Of a DNA stretch of 64,000 bases, positions 1 through 7,878 are shown one piece after another (position 1 is the first letter of the stretch; each line of letters starts with the position of its first letter). The notes under the pieces were generated by a model, which was not told the origin of the DNA, searched no databases, and saw only the letters and a program-made list of their open reading frames with translations. Made by a program: the position numbers and the translations under genes. The stretch comes from Paenibacillus_AB hodogayensis (GTDB taxonomy: Bacteria; Bacillota; Bacilli; Paenibacillales; NBRC-103111): positions 682,001-746,000 of the forward strand of contig NZ_BAAAYO010000001.1 in the NCBI RefSeq assembly GCF_039536325.1, given 5' to 3'.

Positions 1-684
1 CGTCCTCAGCCAACCGGGAAGCTTGTCGCCCGGACTGCGATCCGGGGTACGGATGTAAAAGTCTTTCAAGTGAACCATCGAAGCGATGCCGATATTGTTG
101 CGTACCCCGATAAGCGGATCTTCGTCCACGCAGAGGAAATTGCCGGTATCAAGCGTCGTCCGGTAATTGTCGCGGTTCACCGCGTGCACGAGCGCTTGTA
201 CGCGTTCGCTCGCCTGCACATAGTACCCGTGGTTTTCCACACTCGTCGTAATGCCGTATTGCGCCGCATAGTCGGCAATGCGCCGGCATGCCTCCGCCAG
301 CTTCGGCAAGTCGCGATTAAAGTTCACAATCGTTGCATCGCCGATCGGCCGCGACGCGACATCATGACGCATCAGCTTGGCGCCGAGCCGCGTCGTTACG
401 TCGACATGGCGCTTTACTTTTTCGATCAGTTGCTCGAAGCTTGCTTCGTCCTGCGTAATGAAGTTCACAGGCACGCAATAATTCGATACGGCAATACCGA
501 CTTGCTCTGCCTTGTCGCGGATGGCGTCGGCGAGCTCGGGCTGCTCCAGCAAATCGAACCCGACAGGGACGATCTCGACATGCTCCCCGCCCGCTTCGGC
601 AATCCATTCGATCACATCGAGCGGCGTCATTTGCCCGGCTGCGAGCGCTTGCCGCAAGCAGTGCAATCCGATTCCAAGCTTCAT
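1..684 (-). CDS. Sugar phosphate isomerase/epimerase (TIM barrel), partial at left edge
   Basis: Open on the minus strand from the ATG at 684 to base 1 with no stop, so the C-terminus lies outside the window. The translation begins MKLGIGLHCLRQALAAGQ. It contains family features: an HVEIVPVGFD strand near residue 35, the TSVENHG strand-end acidic motif near residue 145, the LDTGNF motif near 172 and VHLKDFY near 197. The Glu, Asp and His in these segments are the usual metal ligands of xylose-isomerase-like enzymes. The ATG overlaps the stop of the upstream oxidoreductase (ATGA), so the two are translationally coupled. It probably interconverts a keto sugar or inosose in the same pathway; the substrate is unknown. 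Confidence 0.9.
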   Translation of the reverse strand, partial: MKLGIGLHCLRQALAAGQMTPLDVIEWIAEAGGEHVEIVPVGFDLLEQPELADAIRDKAEQVGIAVSNYCVPVNFITQDEASFEQLIEKVKRHVDVTTRLGAKLMRHDVASRPIGDATIVNFNRDLPKLAEACRRIADYAAQYGITTSVENHGYYVQASERVQALVHAVNRDNYRTTLDTGNFLCVDEDPLIGVRNNIGIASMVHLKDFYIRTPDRSPGDKLPGWLRT

Positions 685-1895
685 CTTCCTTCATCGCCTC
701 TTTTTTTGTTTTTGGTAAAGTCCGGGAATTTCACGGGATACCCGTTTTGCGCAACCGATGCGACCGACAGCGGCAAGATCGAGCTGACCGCGACCGAATC
801 GTATACGTCAAAATCCGGCTGGCGCTTTTCGAGAATGGCGCTGACGAACTCCTTCATGACGAAATAGTCGCCGAATCGCGCCGAATCGATCGCCTTTTCC
901 CGCTCCGCTTCGTCTTGCCACCACGGATGCTCGAACTCGTCGGCATATTCGGACAGCTTCGACCACGACACGTTGCCTTGATACGACTTGCCTGGCTTCC
1001 GTCCGTCCAGCCAGATGAGCGGCTCTTCGTGGATGTCCCGGCCCGAGACGTATGAGCCTTTCGTACCTTGCAGCCCGTAATACAAATAGTTAAAAGGGCG
1101 CGGCGAGGAAAAGTCATTGCGCAAATAGATGACCGCTCCTTCCTTGGTGCGAATAAGCGATAGGCAGGAATCCCCCTGCTTCCAAAACTCCGGCTTCGAG
1201 CCTGGATGGCCCGGACCGAATATTTCGTTGAAATAATTGGCCTGGGATGACGGTTTGGACACGATCGTCGTCATGTAGTCGTACGAATCGCTGCGATTGA
1301 TGCCGAGCCATTGCTGCACCGGTCCGAGCGAATGCGTCGGGTAGTTGTTGCCGTTGAAGTCCCGCATCATCTCGCCGCGCCATTTGATATTCCCTTCATG
1401 GTCATGCGTCGCGGTCCGCACATCGTGTACATAGCCGCATTCCGCATGAGTCAGTTCGCCAAATGTACCGCTCTCGGCCATGTTGCGAATGAGCATCGCC
1501 GTGCGCGTATAGCAGAAGTTTTCCGCCAGCATATAAACCGCGCCGGTATGCTCCACCGTCTCCACTAGCTCCCAGCTTTCTTCGATCGTCATCGCCGATG
1601 CTACTTCGCACAGCACATGCTTGCCCGCCTTCATCGCTTGTACCGCTTGGCTGGCATGAACCTGCATAGGCGTCGCGAGTAAAACCGCGTCGATATCCGG
1701 ATCGTCCAGCAGTTTCTCAAAGCTGGTGAAGGTGCGAATGTCCGGAAACTTTTCTTTCCACTTCGCGAACACCGCATCATTCAAATCGCAGATCGCATTC
1801 ACCTCTACGAGTTCAGGCAAGTTAAGGCATGTTTGGTGATAGCTAAAACCGCGGTTTCCGCCCACGACGGCTAAACGAACTCGTTTTATCGACAT
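681..1895 (-). CDS. Gfo/Idh/MocA family oxidoreductase
   Basis: 404 residues, normal for the family. The N-terminal Rossmann fold has a GGNRG loop near residue 12 and the strand DAVLLATPMQVHA near 70. The family normally has an EKP motif after GKHVLC, where Lys is catalytic. Here the sequence is GKHVLCEVASAMT, so Val-Ala replace Lys-Pro. The C-terminal half fits the Gfo/Idh substrate domain. It lies between a sugar-binding lipoprotein and an isomerase on the same strand, which suggests oxidation or epimerisation of an imported sugar or polyol with NAD(P). The missing Lys leaves its activity uncertain. Confidence 0.9.
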   Translation of the reverse strand: MSIKRVRLAVVGGNRGFSYHQTCLNLPELVEVNAICDLNDAVFAKWKEKFPDIRTFTSFEKLLDDPDIDAVLLATPMQVHASQAVQAMKAGKHVLCEVASAMTIEESWELVETVEHTGAVYMLAENFCYTRTAMLIRNMAESGTFGELTHAECGYVHDVRTATHDHEGNIKWRGEMMRDFNGNNYPTHSLGPVQQWLGINRSDSYDYMTTIVSKPSSQANYFNEIFGPGHPGSKPEFWKQGDSCLSLIRTKEGAVIYLRNDFSSPRPFNYLYYGLQGTKGSYVSGRDIHEEPLIWLDGRKPGKSYQGNVSWSKLSEYADEFEHPWWQDEAEREKAIDSARFGDYFVMKEFVSAILEKRQPDFDVYDSVAVSSILPLSVASVAQNGYPVKFPDFTKNKKRGDEGR

Positions 1896-1935
1896 CTGTC
1901 AAACCCCTTTGTGCAGCAAATTTGGTTTCAATCCG

Positions 1936-3273
1936 TTATTTGCCGAGCTCCGTATCGACTTGCTTTTGCATCTCCTCTTGCGCGTCCCGCAAAGCGGCGT
2001 TCAAATCTTTGGTTCCGTTTAAATAATCCGTATAAGCGGTGTTCAATGGAGCGAGCACGTTCGCCTTTCGGTCCGACGGGTGAATATCGTGCGCTGGCGC
2101 CATCTTCGTTTCCAGTATCGCTTTGACGGTCTCGTCGTTGCCAAGACCGGAATCTCTGCCCCATTGCGAAATAATGTCTTTATTTTTTTGCACTGTAATT
2201 TTGCCCGAGCGCGTAATCAAGCTTTGAATTTCTTCGTTTTCGAGCATCCAGTTGATCACTTGGAAAGCTTCGTTCGGATATTTGGTCGTTTTCGTCACGT
2301 ATGTGCTATGGAAATCGACCTCGGTTTGGTACCGGCTGTCTTTATGCTCCGGATACGTCACCATGCCCCACTTCATATCCTTAAACGTGGCGGCATTGGC
2401 CACGACCGTCGCCAGCCAATCTACATGCATCGCGAGCGACTTATCGGTATAAAATGCTTTCGATGCCGATACGCCTTTCATGCCGGGAAGCGACTGGGCT
2501 TCTTTAATAATCGGGAACACCTTCTCGTACCCTTGCAGCGTTACTTTATTCGTTTTCAGATCGATCAGTTTCAGCGAATATTGACCGCCCAGCGTAATAT
2601 GACTGTCCGCGTTATAGCCGTAATACTGAACGCCCCCGTCCATACGGGTCAGCTTTTTGGACAGCTCGATCGCATCCTGATGGGTCATATGGTTGGTCGG
2701 ATACGGGACGGCAAATTTATCGAACAAATCTTTGTTAAACACCATCACCTTAAAATTGATATACAACGGCAATGTAACCGTTTCCATATTAAATAATGGC
2801 GAATATTTATTCAGTGTCTCTATCGTCGTGTTATCATACTTGCTCAAATCGACCTTATTTTTCTTGATCAGCGGAGCTAAGTCTTGCGCCAAACCGAGCG
2901 GAGCCATAATCGCCGATTGCGCAACGCCGCTCAACACGATATCCGGTACGTTTCCGGTTGCAATGATTTGCTCGACTGTAGCTTGGGCGCCCGTGTTCAC
3001 TTGGCCTGAACCCGGATCAAGCGTAATATGGGGAAATTTTTTCTTTAACGGATCGACGACAATCGTCTTCCAATCCTTTTCGTTGAACAAACCGTTCATG
3101 ACCTTCAGCGTAATCGGCTGCGGCGGCGTTTCTTTGGCCGGTTCGGCTGCGCCAGGCTGATCTTTGGGAGTAGTGCCCGTACCGCTTGAGCTGCCCGAGC
3201 TGCATGCCGGCAATAGTGTGCCCGCTACGGCGATAAGCGCCGCTGTCTTTAACCACCGTTTATGATATCCCAT
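1936..3273 (-). CDS. Extracellular sugar-binding lipoprotein (SBP family 1), orphan
   Basis: 445 residues from the ATG at 3273, which has a GGAGGGG ribosome-binding site 5 bases upstream; an in-frame start further up (3327) lacks one. The signal peptide ends in a lipobox (LLPAC, Cys near residue 24), followed by a Ser/Gly/Thr linker and a family 1 binding fold. It is the ligand receptor of a carbohydrate ABC importer, but no permease gene adjoins it. It is clearly paralogous to the protein at 6449-7798: both have FDKF-V-YP...MT near the middle and ELSKKLTR-DGG-QY-G. It is the first gene of the operon with the oxidoreductase and isomerase. Confidence 0.92.
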   Translation of the reverse strand: MGYHKRWLKTAALIAVAGTLLPACSSGSSSGTGTTPKDQPGAAEPAKETPPQPITLKVMNGLFNEKDWKTIVVDPLKKKFPHITLDPGSGQVNTGAQATVEQIIATGNVPDIVLSGVAQSAIMAPLGLAQDLAPLIKKNKVDLSKYDNTTIETLNKYSPLFNMETVTLPLYINFKVMVFNKDLFDKFAVPYPTNHMTHQDAIELSKKLTRMDGGVQYYGYNADSHITLGGQYSLKLIDLKTNKVTLQGYEKVFPIIKEAQSLPGMKGVSASKAFYTDKSLAMHVDWLATVVANAATFKDMKWGMVTYPEHKDSRYQTEVDFHSTYVTKTTKYPNEAFQVINWMLENEEIQSLITRSGKITVQKNKDIISQWGRDSGLGNDETVKAILETKMAPAHDIHPSDRKANVLAPLNTAYTDYLNGTKDLNAALRDAQEEMQKQVDTELGK

Positions 3274-3644
3274 ACATACCCCTCCAGGAACATAGTTAGC
3301 CATGTTAGCTCCAGAGGTTTTTCGCACTTATCCGATTGATTCTCTGTCTATCGCTATTCGGTTACTCCCGCCGCCCTGCGCATCACCACCGTCCATACTT
3401 CTCATTATAAAAATTATCTATGGAAAACATAGGGAAAACAGTCAGGCCGACCTGGAAAAAATTCAGCTTCGAATTTTGCAACCTGCAATAACGTATCAGG
3501 AATCTAACATGGAACGGAAACATAGGTTGAAATATGAAAATGCCTCTGTACGGCAATGAAAGCGCAGCGTTATAATGCAAGTGAAGACATCACTCTGACT
3601 ATATGCAAGCGCTCTCAAGCATTACAGGATAGGGGGAATGATGA
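3274..3644. other. Divergent intergenic region (371 bases)
   Basis: This lies between the sugar operon on the minus strand and the AraC regulator on the plus strand. It is AT-rich in its middle and holds a cre-like site at 3603-3617. No convincing small gene is visible. It presumably carries both promoters and the AraC operator. Confidence 0.6.
3603..3617 (+). promoter_or_regulatory. Candidate cre box (CcpA site)
   Basis: ATGCAAGCGCTCTCA fits the WTGNAANCGNWNNCW catabolite-response consensus at every defined position. It lies 42 bases before the AraC start. This suggests carbon catabolite control of the regulator and, through the shared region, of the divergent sugar operon. Confidence 0.55.
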
Positions 3645-4517
3645 ATGCAGCCGAGACAACGACAGATGGAAAACTTCGGCAATTACTTGGCGAACTTACA
3701 GACCGATATTCGCTTATCCTCGTATCGTCAGCTTGGAGCAGAGTGGGTTCATCATAATTTGAGCTATGAGTACAATATGATTTATTACATCGTGTCCGGC
3801 CGCTGCAATATTTGGGTAAACGGCCAAAACATTTGCCCGACTTCGGGAAAGCTCGTCCTGCTGCCGGCCGGGTCGACGATATCGACGATGTCCTATAATA
3901 AAGAGCAGTTCGTCAAATATTATTGTCATTTCACTTCAACGATCGGCGGGACACGGCTGTTCGATTTGCTGCATATGTCGACGATGATCGAGGTCGACGA
4001 TAAAGCGCTCATTGAAAAGCAATTTCAGGAGCTAACCGAAAATTTCACCAAGAAGGGGATAACATCCGATCTGCGCGTCAAATCGACGCTTCAGCAAATT
4101 TTATGCTACTTTATTGAGAAAAATCCGACGCTTGTGCTGCAAGATACCGGCCATTTCGATGTACAATGCATAAACCGCATATTGGAGCATATGAATGCGC
4201 ATCTGGCCGACCGGCTCAATGTGGATGATCTGGCCCGGCTCGTTCATTTCCACCCTCATTATTTCATTCAAGTATTCAAGTCGATGATCGGCTATTCGCC
4301 GATGCAGTTTATCGCCAAAATGCGCTACGAACGAGCATGTACGCTGCTATCCTCCACCAAGCTGCACATGAACGAGATTGCCGAAAACGTCGGCATACAT
4401 CCCGATTATTTCACGAAGTTTTTCCGCCATCATAGCGGCATAAGCCCTACCAGCTACCGGGAATCCGGTACAATGGAACTGCCGAAGAAACGCATCGGCG
4501 CAAAGACAGCCCGATAA
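3645..4517 (+). CDS. AraC family transcriptional regulator
   Basis: 290 residues, the usual length. The N-terminal cupin-like sensor (about 20-150, with SGRCNIWVNGQ) is followed by a double helix-turn-helix at about 180-280 (NVDDLARLVHFHPHYFIQVF and MNEIAENVGIHPDYFTKFFR). The start at 3645 has AGGGGG at the right distance (3631-3636). It is divergent from the SBP/oxidoreductase/isomerase operon and is its likely regulator, responding to a sugar; the ligand is unknown. Confidence 0.93.
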   Translation: MQPRQRQMENFGNYLANLQTDIRLSSYRQLGAEWVHHNLSYEYNMIYYIVSGRCNIWVNGQNICPTSGKLVLLPAGSTISTMSYNKEQFVKYYCHFTSTIGGTRLFDLLHMSTMIEVDDKALIEKQFQELTENFTKKGITSDLRVKSTLQQILCYFIEKNPTLVLQDTGHFDVQCINRILEHMNAHLADRLNVDDLARLVHFHPHYFIQVFKSMIGYSPMQFIAKMRYERACTLLSSTKLHMNEIAENVGIHPDYFTKFFRHHSGISPTSYRESGTMELPKKRIGAKTAR

Positions 4518-4531
4518 AAGCAAAAAAATAA

Positions 4532-4563
4532 CCGTCAGGGAGCATACAGTTCCCTGGCGGTTT
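4532..4563 (+). terminator. Rho-independent terminator after the AraC gene
   Basis: CCGTCAGGGA (4532-4541) pairs with TCCCTGGCGG (4551-4560), with one G-T pair, and is followed by TTTCGTT. It lies between two convergent genes and may act in both directions. Confidence 0.75.
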
Positions 4564-4585
4564 CGTTATATTTGTTCTGCTGCGT

Positions 4586-5209
4586 TTAAAAAGAAGCTGC
4601 CGCCTTGGCGACTTGCTCCAGGCCGTCTGCAATGATCGACTCGGAGCGGTCCTTGAATTGATTGTGCCCTTCAATAATCCATTCCTCCGCCTTGATGCCG
4701 AATAGTCCGAGGGACGCTTTCAGCGGTTTCACGGCCGATTCGATGGACGCCATCGGTTCGACGGAATAGACTCCGCCGCGGGCGTTCAGCAGCGCCACTT
4801 TCTTGTCCGGCACGAGCCCGACCGGGCCTTCAGCCGTATATTTGAACGTTTTGCCGGCCTGCGCCAAATAAGAAAAATAAGTGATCAAAGGCGCCGGGGC
4901 CATAAAATTCCACAACGGAAAAGCAAAAACGACTTTATCCGCGGCAAGGAACTGTTCCAGATAACGGTTAACGGCCGTCGTCACAGACTCCTCCTCGGGA
5001 GTGAGCGGCCATCCTTGACTTAATTTATATAATCCCGTAATGGCGGTATTCCCGTAAGAAGGCAGCTCTTCTTGAAACAAATCCAATTCGGTTACGGCAT
5101 CGTGGGGATGCGATTCCTTGTAAGACGCCAGAAACGCTTCATACATTTTTACGCTGACCGCTTGCTCGGCCGGACGGTCGTTTGCTTTTACGAATAAGAC
5201 ATTAGCCAT
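4586..5209 (-). CDS. azoR: FMN-dependent NADH:quinone/azo reductase
   Basis: 207 residues, full length for AzoR/AcpD. The flavodoxin-like fold shows VFAFPLWNFMAPAPLITYF near residue 95 and NARGGVYS near 145, the FMN-contacting segments of the family. It reduces quinones and azo dyes by two electrons from NADH in the cytoplasm. The start has GGAG nine bases upstream. It is the last gene of a doxX-marR-azoR set, whose content matches the B. subtilis MhqR regulon (azoR2, mhqP, mhqR), so quinone or electrophile stress is the likely signal. Confidence 0.93.
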   Translation of the reverse strand: MANVLFVKANDRPAEQAVSVKMYEAFLASYKESHPHDAVTELDLFQEELPSYGNTAITGLYKLSQGWPLTPEEESVTTAVNRYLEQFLAADKVVFAFPLWNFMAPAPLITYFSYLAQAGKTFKYTAEGPVGLVPDKKVALLNARGGVYSVEPMASIESAVKPLKASLGLFGIKAEEWIIEGHNQFKDRSESIIADGLEQVAKAAASF

Positions 5210-5295
5210 TGTATGATTCTCCTTCGTGATGTATATGATATGTTTTGGGATTTGGTACTGCGGCGAATTCGGGCTTCGATCACCCCCTTCACGGG

Positions 5296-5787
5296 TCAGG
5301 AATCTTGGCGTTTAGAGCGCGTCTTCTCGCTGCACGCGCCTTCCAAACCGGCAGCGTGCAGCCCTATTTTTTTCAACAATTCGGTTAGCTGCTGCTTGTC
5401 CTCATCGGTCAAGACGGAAAACAGATGCGCTATGGTCGACGTATGCTTGGGAAAAATATCGTCAAGCAGCTCCTGCCCCGCATCGGTCAGCTTGACCAGA
5501 ACCAGTCTCCGGTCCTCCGGGCTCAATTCGCGGTGAACCAGCCCTTTTTTCTCCAGCTTATCGACCACGTAAGTTACGCTGCCGCTCGGGATGGAAAATT
5601 TATCGCCTATTTTTTGAATCGGGTGAGGCCCCTTATGATAAAGGAATTCCAAGATATGGAACGCTCCCATATCGAGATCATAGCTATGGATATCTTGCTT
5701 TAACACATCGAAGACAGATTTCACGGATTTCATGTAAATGCGAAGCAGCCGCAAGTCCAACTCATGGTTGTTCTCGTTGACGTTCAT
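5296..5787 (-). CDS. MarR family transcriptional regulator (MhqR-like)
   Basis: 163 residues. The winged helix spans about 45-115: IQKIGDKFSIPSGSVTYVVD as recognition region, then KKGLVHRELSPEDRRLVLVK as the wing with the DxR signature. It lies between DoxX and azoreductase genes on the same strand. MhqR of B. subtilis represses just such genes until quinones or catechols are present, so it is probably the local repressor. I see no cysteine-based switch typical of OhrR/YodB. Confidence 0.9.
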   Translation of the reverse strand: MNVNENNHELDLRLLRIYMKSVKSVFDVLKQDIHSYDLDMGAFHILEFLYHKGPHPIQKIGDKFSIPSGSVTYVVDKLEKKGLVHRELSPEDRRLVLVKLTDAGQELLDDIFPKHTSTIAHLFSVLTDEDKQQLTELLKKIGLHAAGLEGACSEKTRSKRQDS

Positions 5788-5838
5788 TTTCCCGATACCA
5801 CCTTTGCCAGAAGCTAAAGGGGGATTCCTGAAGTGGAT

Positions 5839-6195
5839 TTAACCGGCCAATGCCCCCCAATTTATCAATAATACCACAAGTGCGAGAACGAGTAGTATAA
5901 AGGGCATGCTCAGCTTGGACGCCGGGTCCTTCGAACGCACATGGGTCAGAACGGCCCCGATCATGGTCACGACCAGGACCGCTCCCCCGATGGCCGCTAT
6001 CCGGTCGTTCCATATCCCGATGACGAGAAGCACCGCAGCCGCTACCTCCACGAAGCCGGTAAACAAGCGGAAAGCGGCGGGAAACCGATGGCGCTTGAAT
6101 TCTTCCACCATCTGCCGGGAGCCGAACTTCATCAAGCCGAACAGAAGAAACCCGAGCGCCAGTATGGATTGCACTACGATTGATACGATATGCAT
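5839..6195 (-). CDS. DoxX family membrane protein (MhqP-like)
   Basis: 118 residues from the ATG at 6195, which gives a normal DoxX N-terminus (MHIVSIVVQSILALGFLLFG) and has GGGGAGG 12 bases upstream. A reading start 14 codons earlier lacks a ribosome-binding site. There are four membrane segments: about 4-23, 45-65, 70-88 and 96-114. DoxX proteins of this size accompany quinone- and electrophile-stress genes (MhqP) and may form membrane redox complexes. It is the first gene of the stress operon. Confidence 0.88.
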   Translation of the reverse strand: MHIVSIVVQSILALGFLLFGLMKFGSRQMVEEFKRHRFPAAFRLFTGFVEVAAAVLLVIGIWNDRIAAIGGAVLVVTMIGAVLTHVRSKDPASKLSMPFILLVLALVVLLINWGALAG

Positions 6196-6258
6196 AACAG
6201 CTCTTTGCCTCCCCGTCCCGTATTTGCTCCAAAGCAATAACAGCTATTTTTATTTATC

Positions 6259-6272
6259 ATAAATATATTTAT
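6259..6272. promoter_or_regulatory. Candidate operator upstream of the doxX-marR-azoR operon
   Basis: ATAAATATATTTAT is a perfect 14-base palindrome in a very AT-rich promoter region 64 bases upstream of the doxX start. It is flanked by the wider repeat ATTTATC/GATAAAT. It fits a MarR dimer site in size; assignment is inference. Confidence 0.4.
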
Positions 6273-6448
6273 AATAATATTAGGATAAATAATAAAAGTC
6301 AACCTATTCCTTTTTGTATCGACAGGCACAAAAAAAGACGCATGCCAAGTTACCCTGGCTGCGCCTGTTCTTAACGGATAATGCGTCCCGCCCGTTGACG
6401 GAAATATATAACCGTCCGGCTTCCGCCATTCGGCCGCCATCCGCGTTG

Positions 6449-7798
6449 CTATTTTTTCGCCGCACGCAGCGCTTCGATCGCTTTGTCGGCCGCTTCCGCC
6501 GCTTCGCGAAGCGCCGTGTTGACATCCTTATGCCCGATCACGACCGCATTGAACGCGTTGGAAAATTGGGCCGAAGCCGCCGTGTCCTCGGGCGTATAAT
6601 CTCCGAGCACCGCGCGTTTGGGCGGGAACATGGCCGCTATGTTTTTCCCTTTGAATTTGGCGTCGTTCGCGCCGTATTGCTTCAGGATATCCGGGTTGTT
6701 CAGCACGGTAGCCCGGCCCTTCTGCGTGTTTTCCAGCTGGTAAGGCTCCGACACGAGGAATTCGATCACCTCGAACGCCAAATTCGGGTTTTTGCTCATC
6801 CTCGAAATCGATAAGTAAGCCGGATACGACTGCGCACCAACCCCTTTGGCTTCGTCATAATACGGCACCGACACGATGTCCCAATTCATATCGGCCGGAG
6901 GCGTACCGCCGCTGTAATTCGTATACATCGCCGCCGTGCGATCCTTTTCGAACATCGCCCGCTGAGCCGCAACCGCAATCGTATTGCTATCCCATACCGG
7001 TCCGGGAATTTGATAAAACGGCACGAGCGTATTCAGCACCTTTTTCCAGCCGTCGCTTTCCAGCTGCGTTTTCCCGGTTTTCGGATCGATGAATTTCAGC
7101 CCGAGCTGGTTGGTCGTCGCCTGGCTCGCCTGGCTCGTCACAAACCCGACGTACTGAATGCCCCCGTCCTGGCGGGTAAGCTTCTTGCTCAGCTCGAGCA
7201 GCTCGCTCCAAGTCATGCCGTCCTTCGGGTACGCGACGCCGAATTTATCGAAGATGTCCTTGTTGTAGTACAAGCCGGCCGTAGCCGTCCAGACGGGCAA
7301 CCCCCGAATGGAGCCGTTTCCGTTGTTCCGCTGGTAATCGATCGTCGTCTGCTCGAATTTGTTCAGGTCGAGATTGAAATTTTTGATGAGCGGAGTCAAG
7401 TCCGTCTGGAGATCCAAATTTTTCAGCGTAGCCTGATAACCGATCGAATCGAAGATGACGTCGACCGTCGTGCCGGAGGTGACCAGATCCTGAATTTCCG
7501 AGCCTTTCGCCTTCGGGATGAACGTAAATTTGACATCGGGAAATTTTTTGCGCAGCGCGTCGCCGTACATGTCGTTGAAACCCTCCTGCGTGACGGCAGC
7601 TCCGGCGGAATACATCGTAATTTCCAGCGGTCCCGACCGGGCCGGTCTTTGCGGGACGCTTGTTTCCCCCTTCTTCGTCTCCCCGCCGGTCGCCTGTCCG
7701 CTGCCCTCCGGCTGTCCGCCATTTCCTCCGCCGCAGCCCGCCAATACGACCATCGTCGCCGCCAATGCGGACACGTAACCCGTCCATTTCATACTCAC
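6449..7798 (-). CDS. Extracellular sugar-binding lipoprotein (SBP family 1), orphan
   Basis: 449 residues from a GTG at 7798, which has GGGGAGG nine bases upstream; the ATG two codons later (7792) is the alternative. The lipobox is VLAGCGGG near residue 22, followed by a Gly/Gln/Pro-rich linker and a family 1 binding fold. It is a paralogue of the protein at 1936-3273 (shared FDKFGVAYP, ELSKKLTRQDGGIQY). It follows the GntR-SBP regulator on the same strand, 80 bases downstream, and has no permease beside it. It probably delivers a sugar to permeases encoded elsewhere, with the regulator sensing the same or a related ligand. Confidence 0.9.
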   Translation of the reverse strand: MSMKWTGYVSALAATMVVLAGCGGGNGGQPEGSGQATGGETKKGETSVPQRPARSGPLEITMYSAGAAVTQEGFNDMYGDALRKKFPDVKFTFIPKAKGSEIQDLVTSGTTVDVIFDSIGYQATLKNLDLQTDLTPLIKNFNLDLNKFEQTTIDYQRNNGNGSIRGLPVWTATAGLYYNKDIFDKFGVAYPKDGMTWSELLELSKKLTRQDGGIQYVGFVTSQASQATTNQLGLKFIDPKTGKTQLESDGWKKVLNTLVPFYQIPGPVWDSNTIAVAAQRAMFEKDRTAAMYTNYSGGTPPADMNWDIVSVPYYDEAKGVGAQSYPAYLSISRMSKNPNLAFEVIEFLVSEPYQLENTQKGRATVLNNPDILKQYGANDAKFKGKNIAAMFPPKRAVLGDYTPEDTAASAQFSNAFNAVVIGHKDVNTALREAAEAADKAIEALRAAKK

Positions 7799-7878
7799 AA
7801 TCGATAACCTCCCCATTGGTACATACGGTTTATAGTGATGCTTTCTTCTGGACGTCATGCTGCCGGGTCTAAACGGTC

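Noticed and set aside
70..867. 265-codon open frame on the plus strand at the left edge
   Set aside because: It is antisense to the isomerase and oxidoreductase genes, which have family motifs and coupled start/stop codons.
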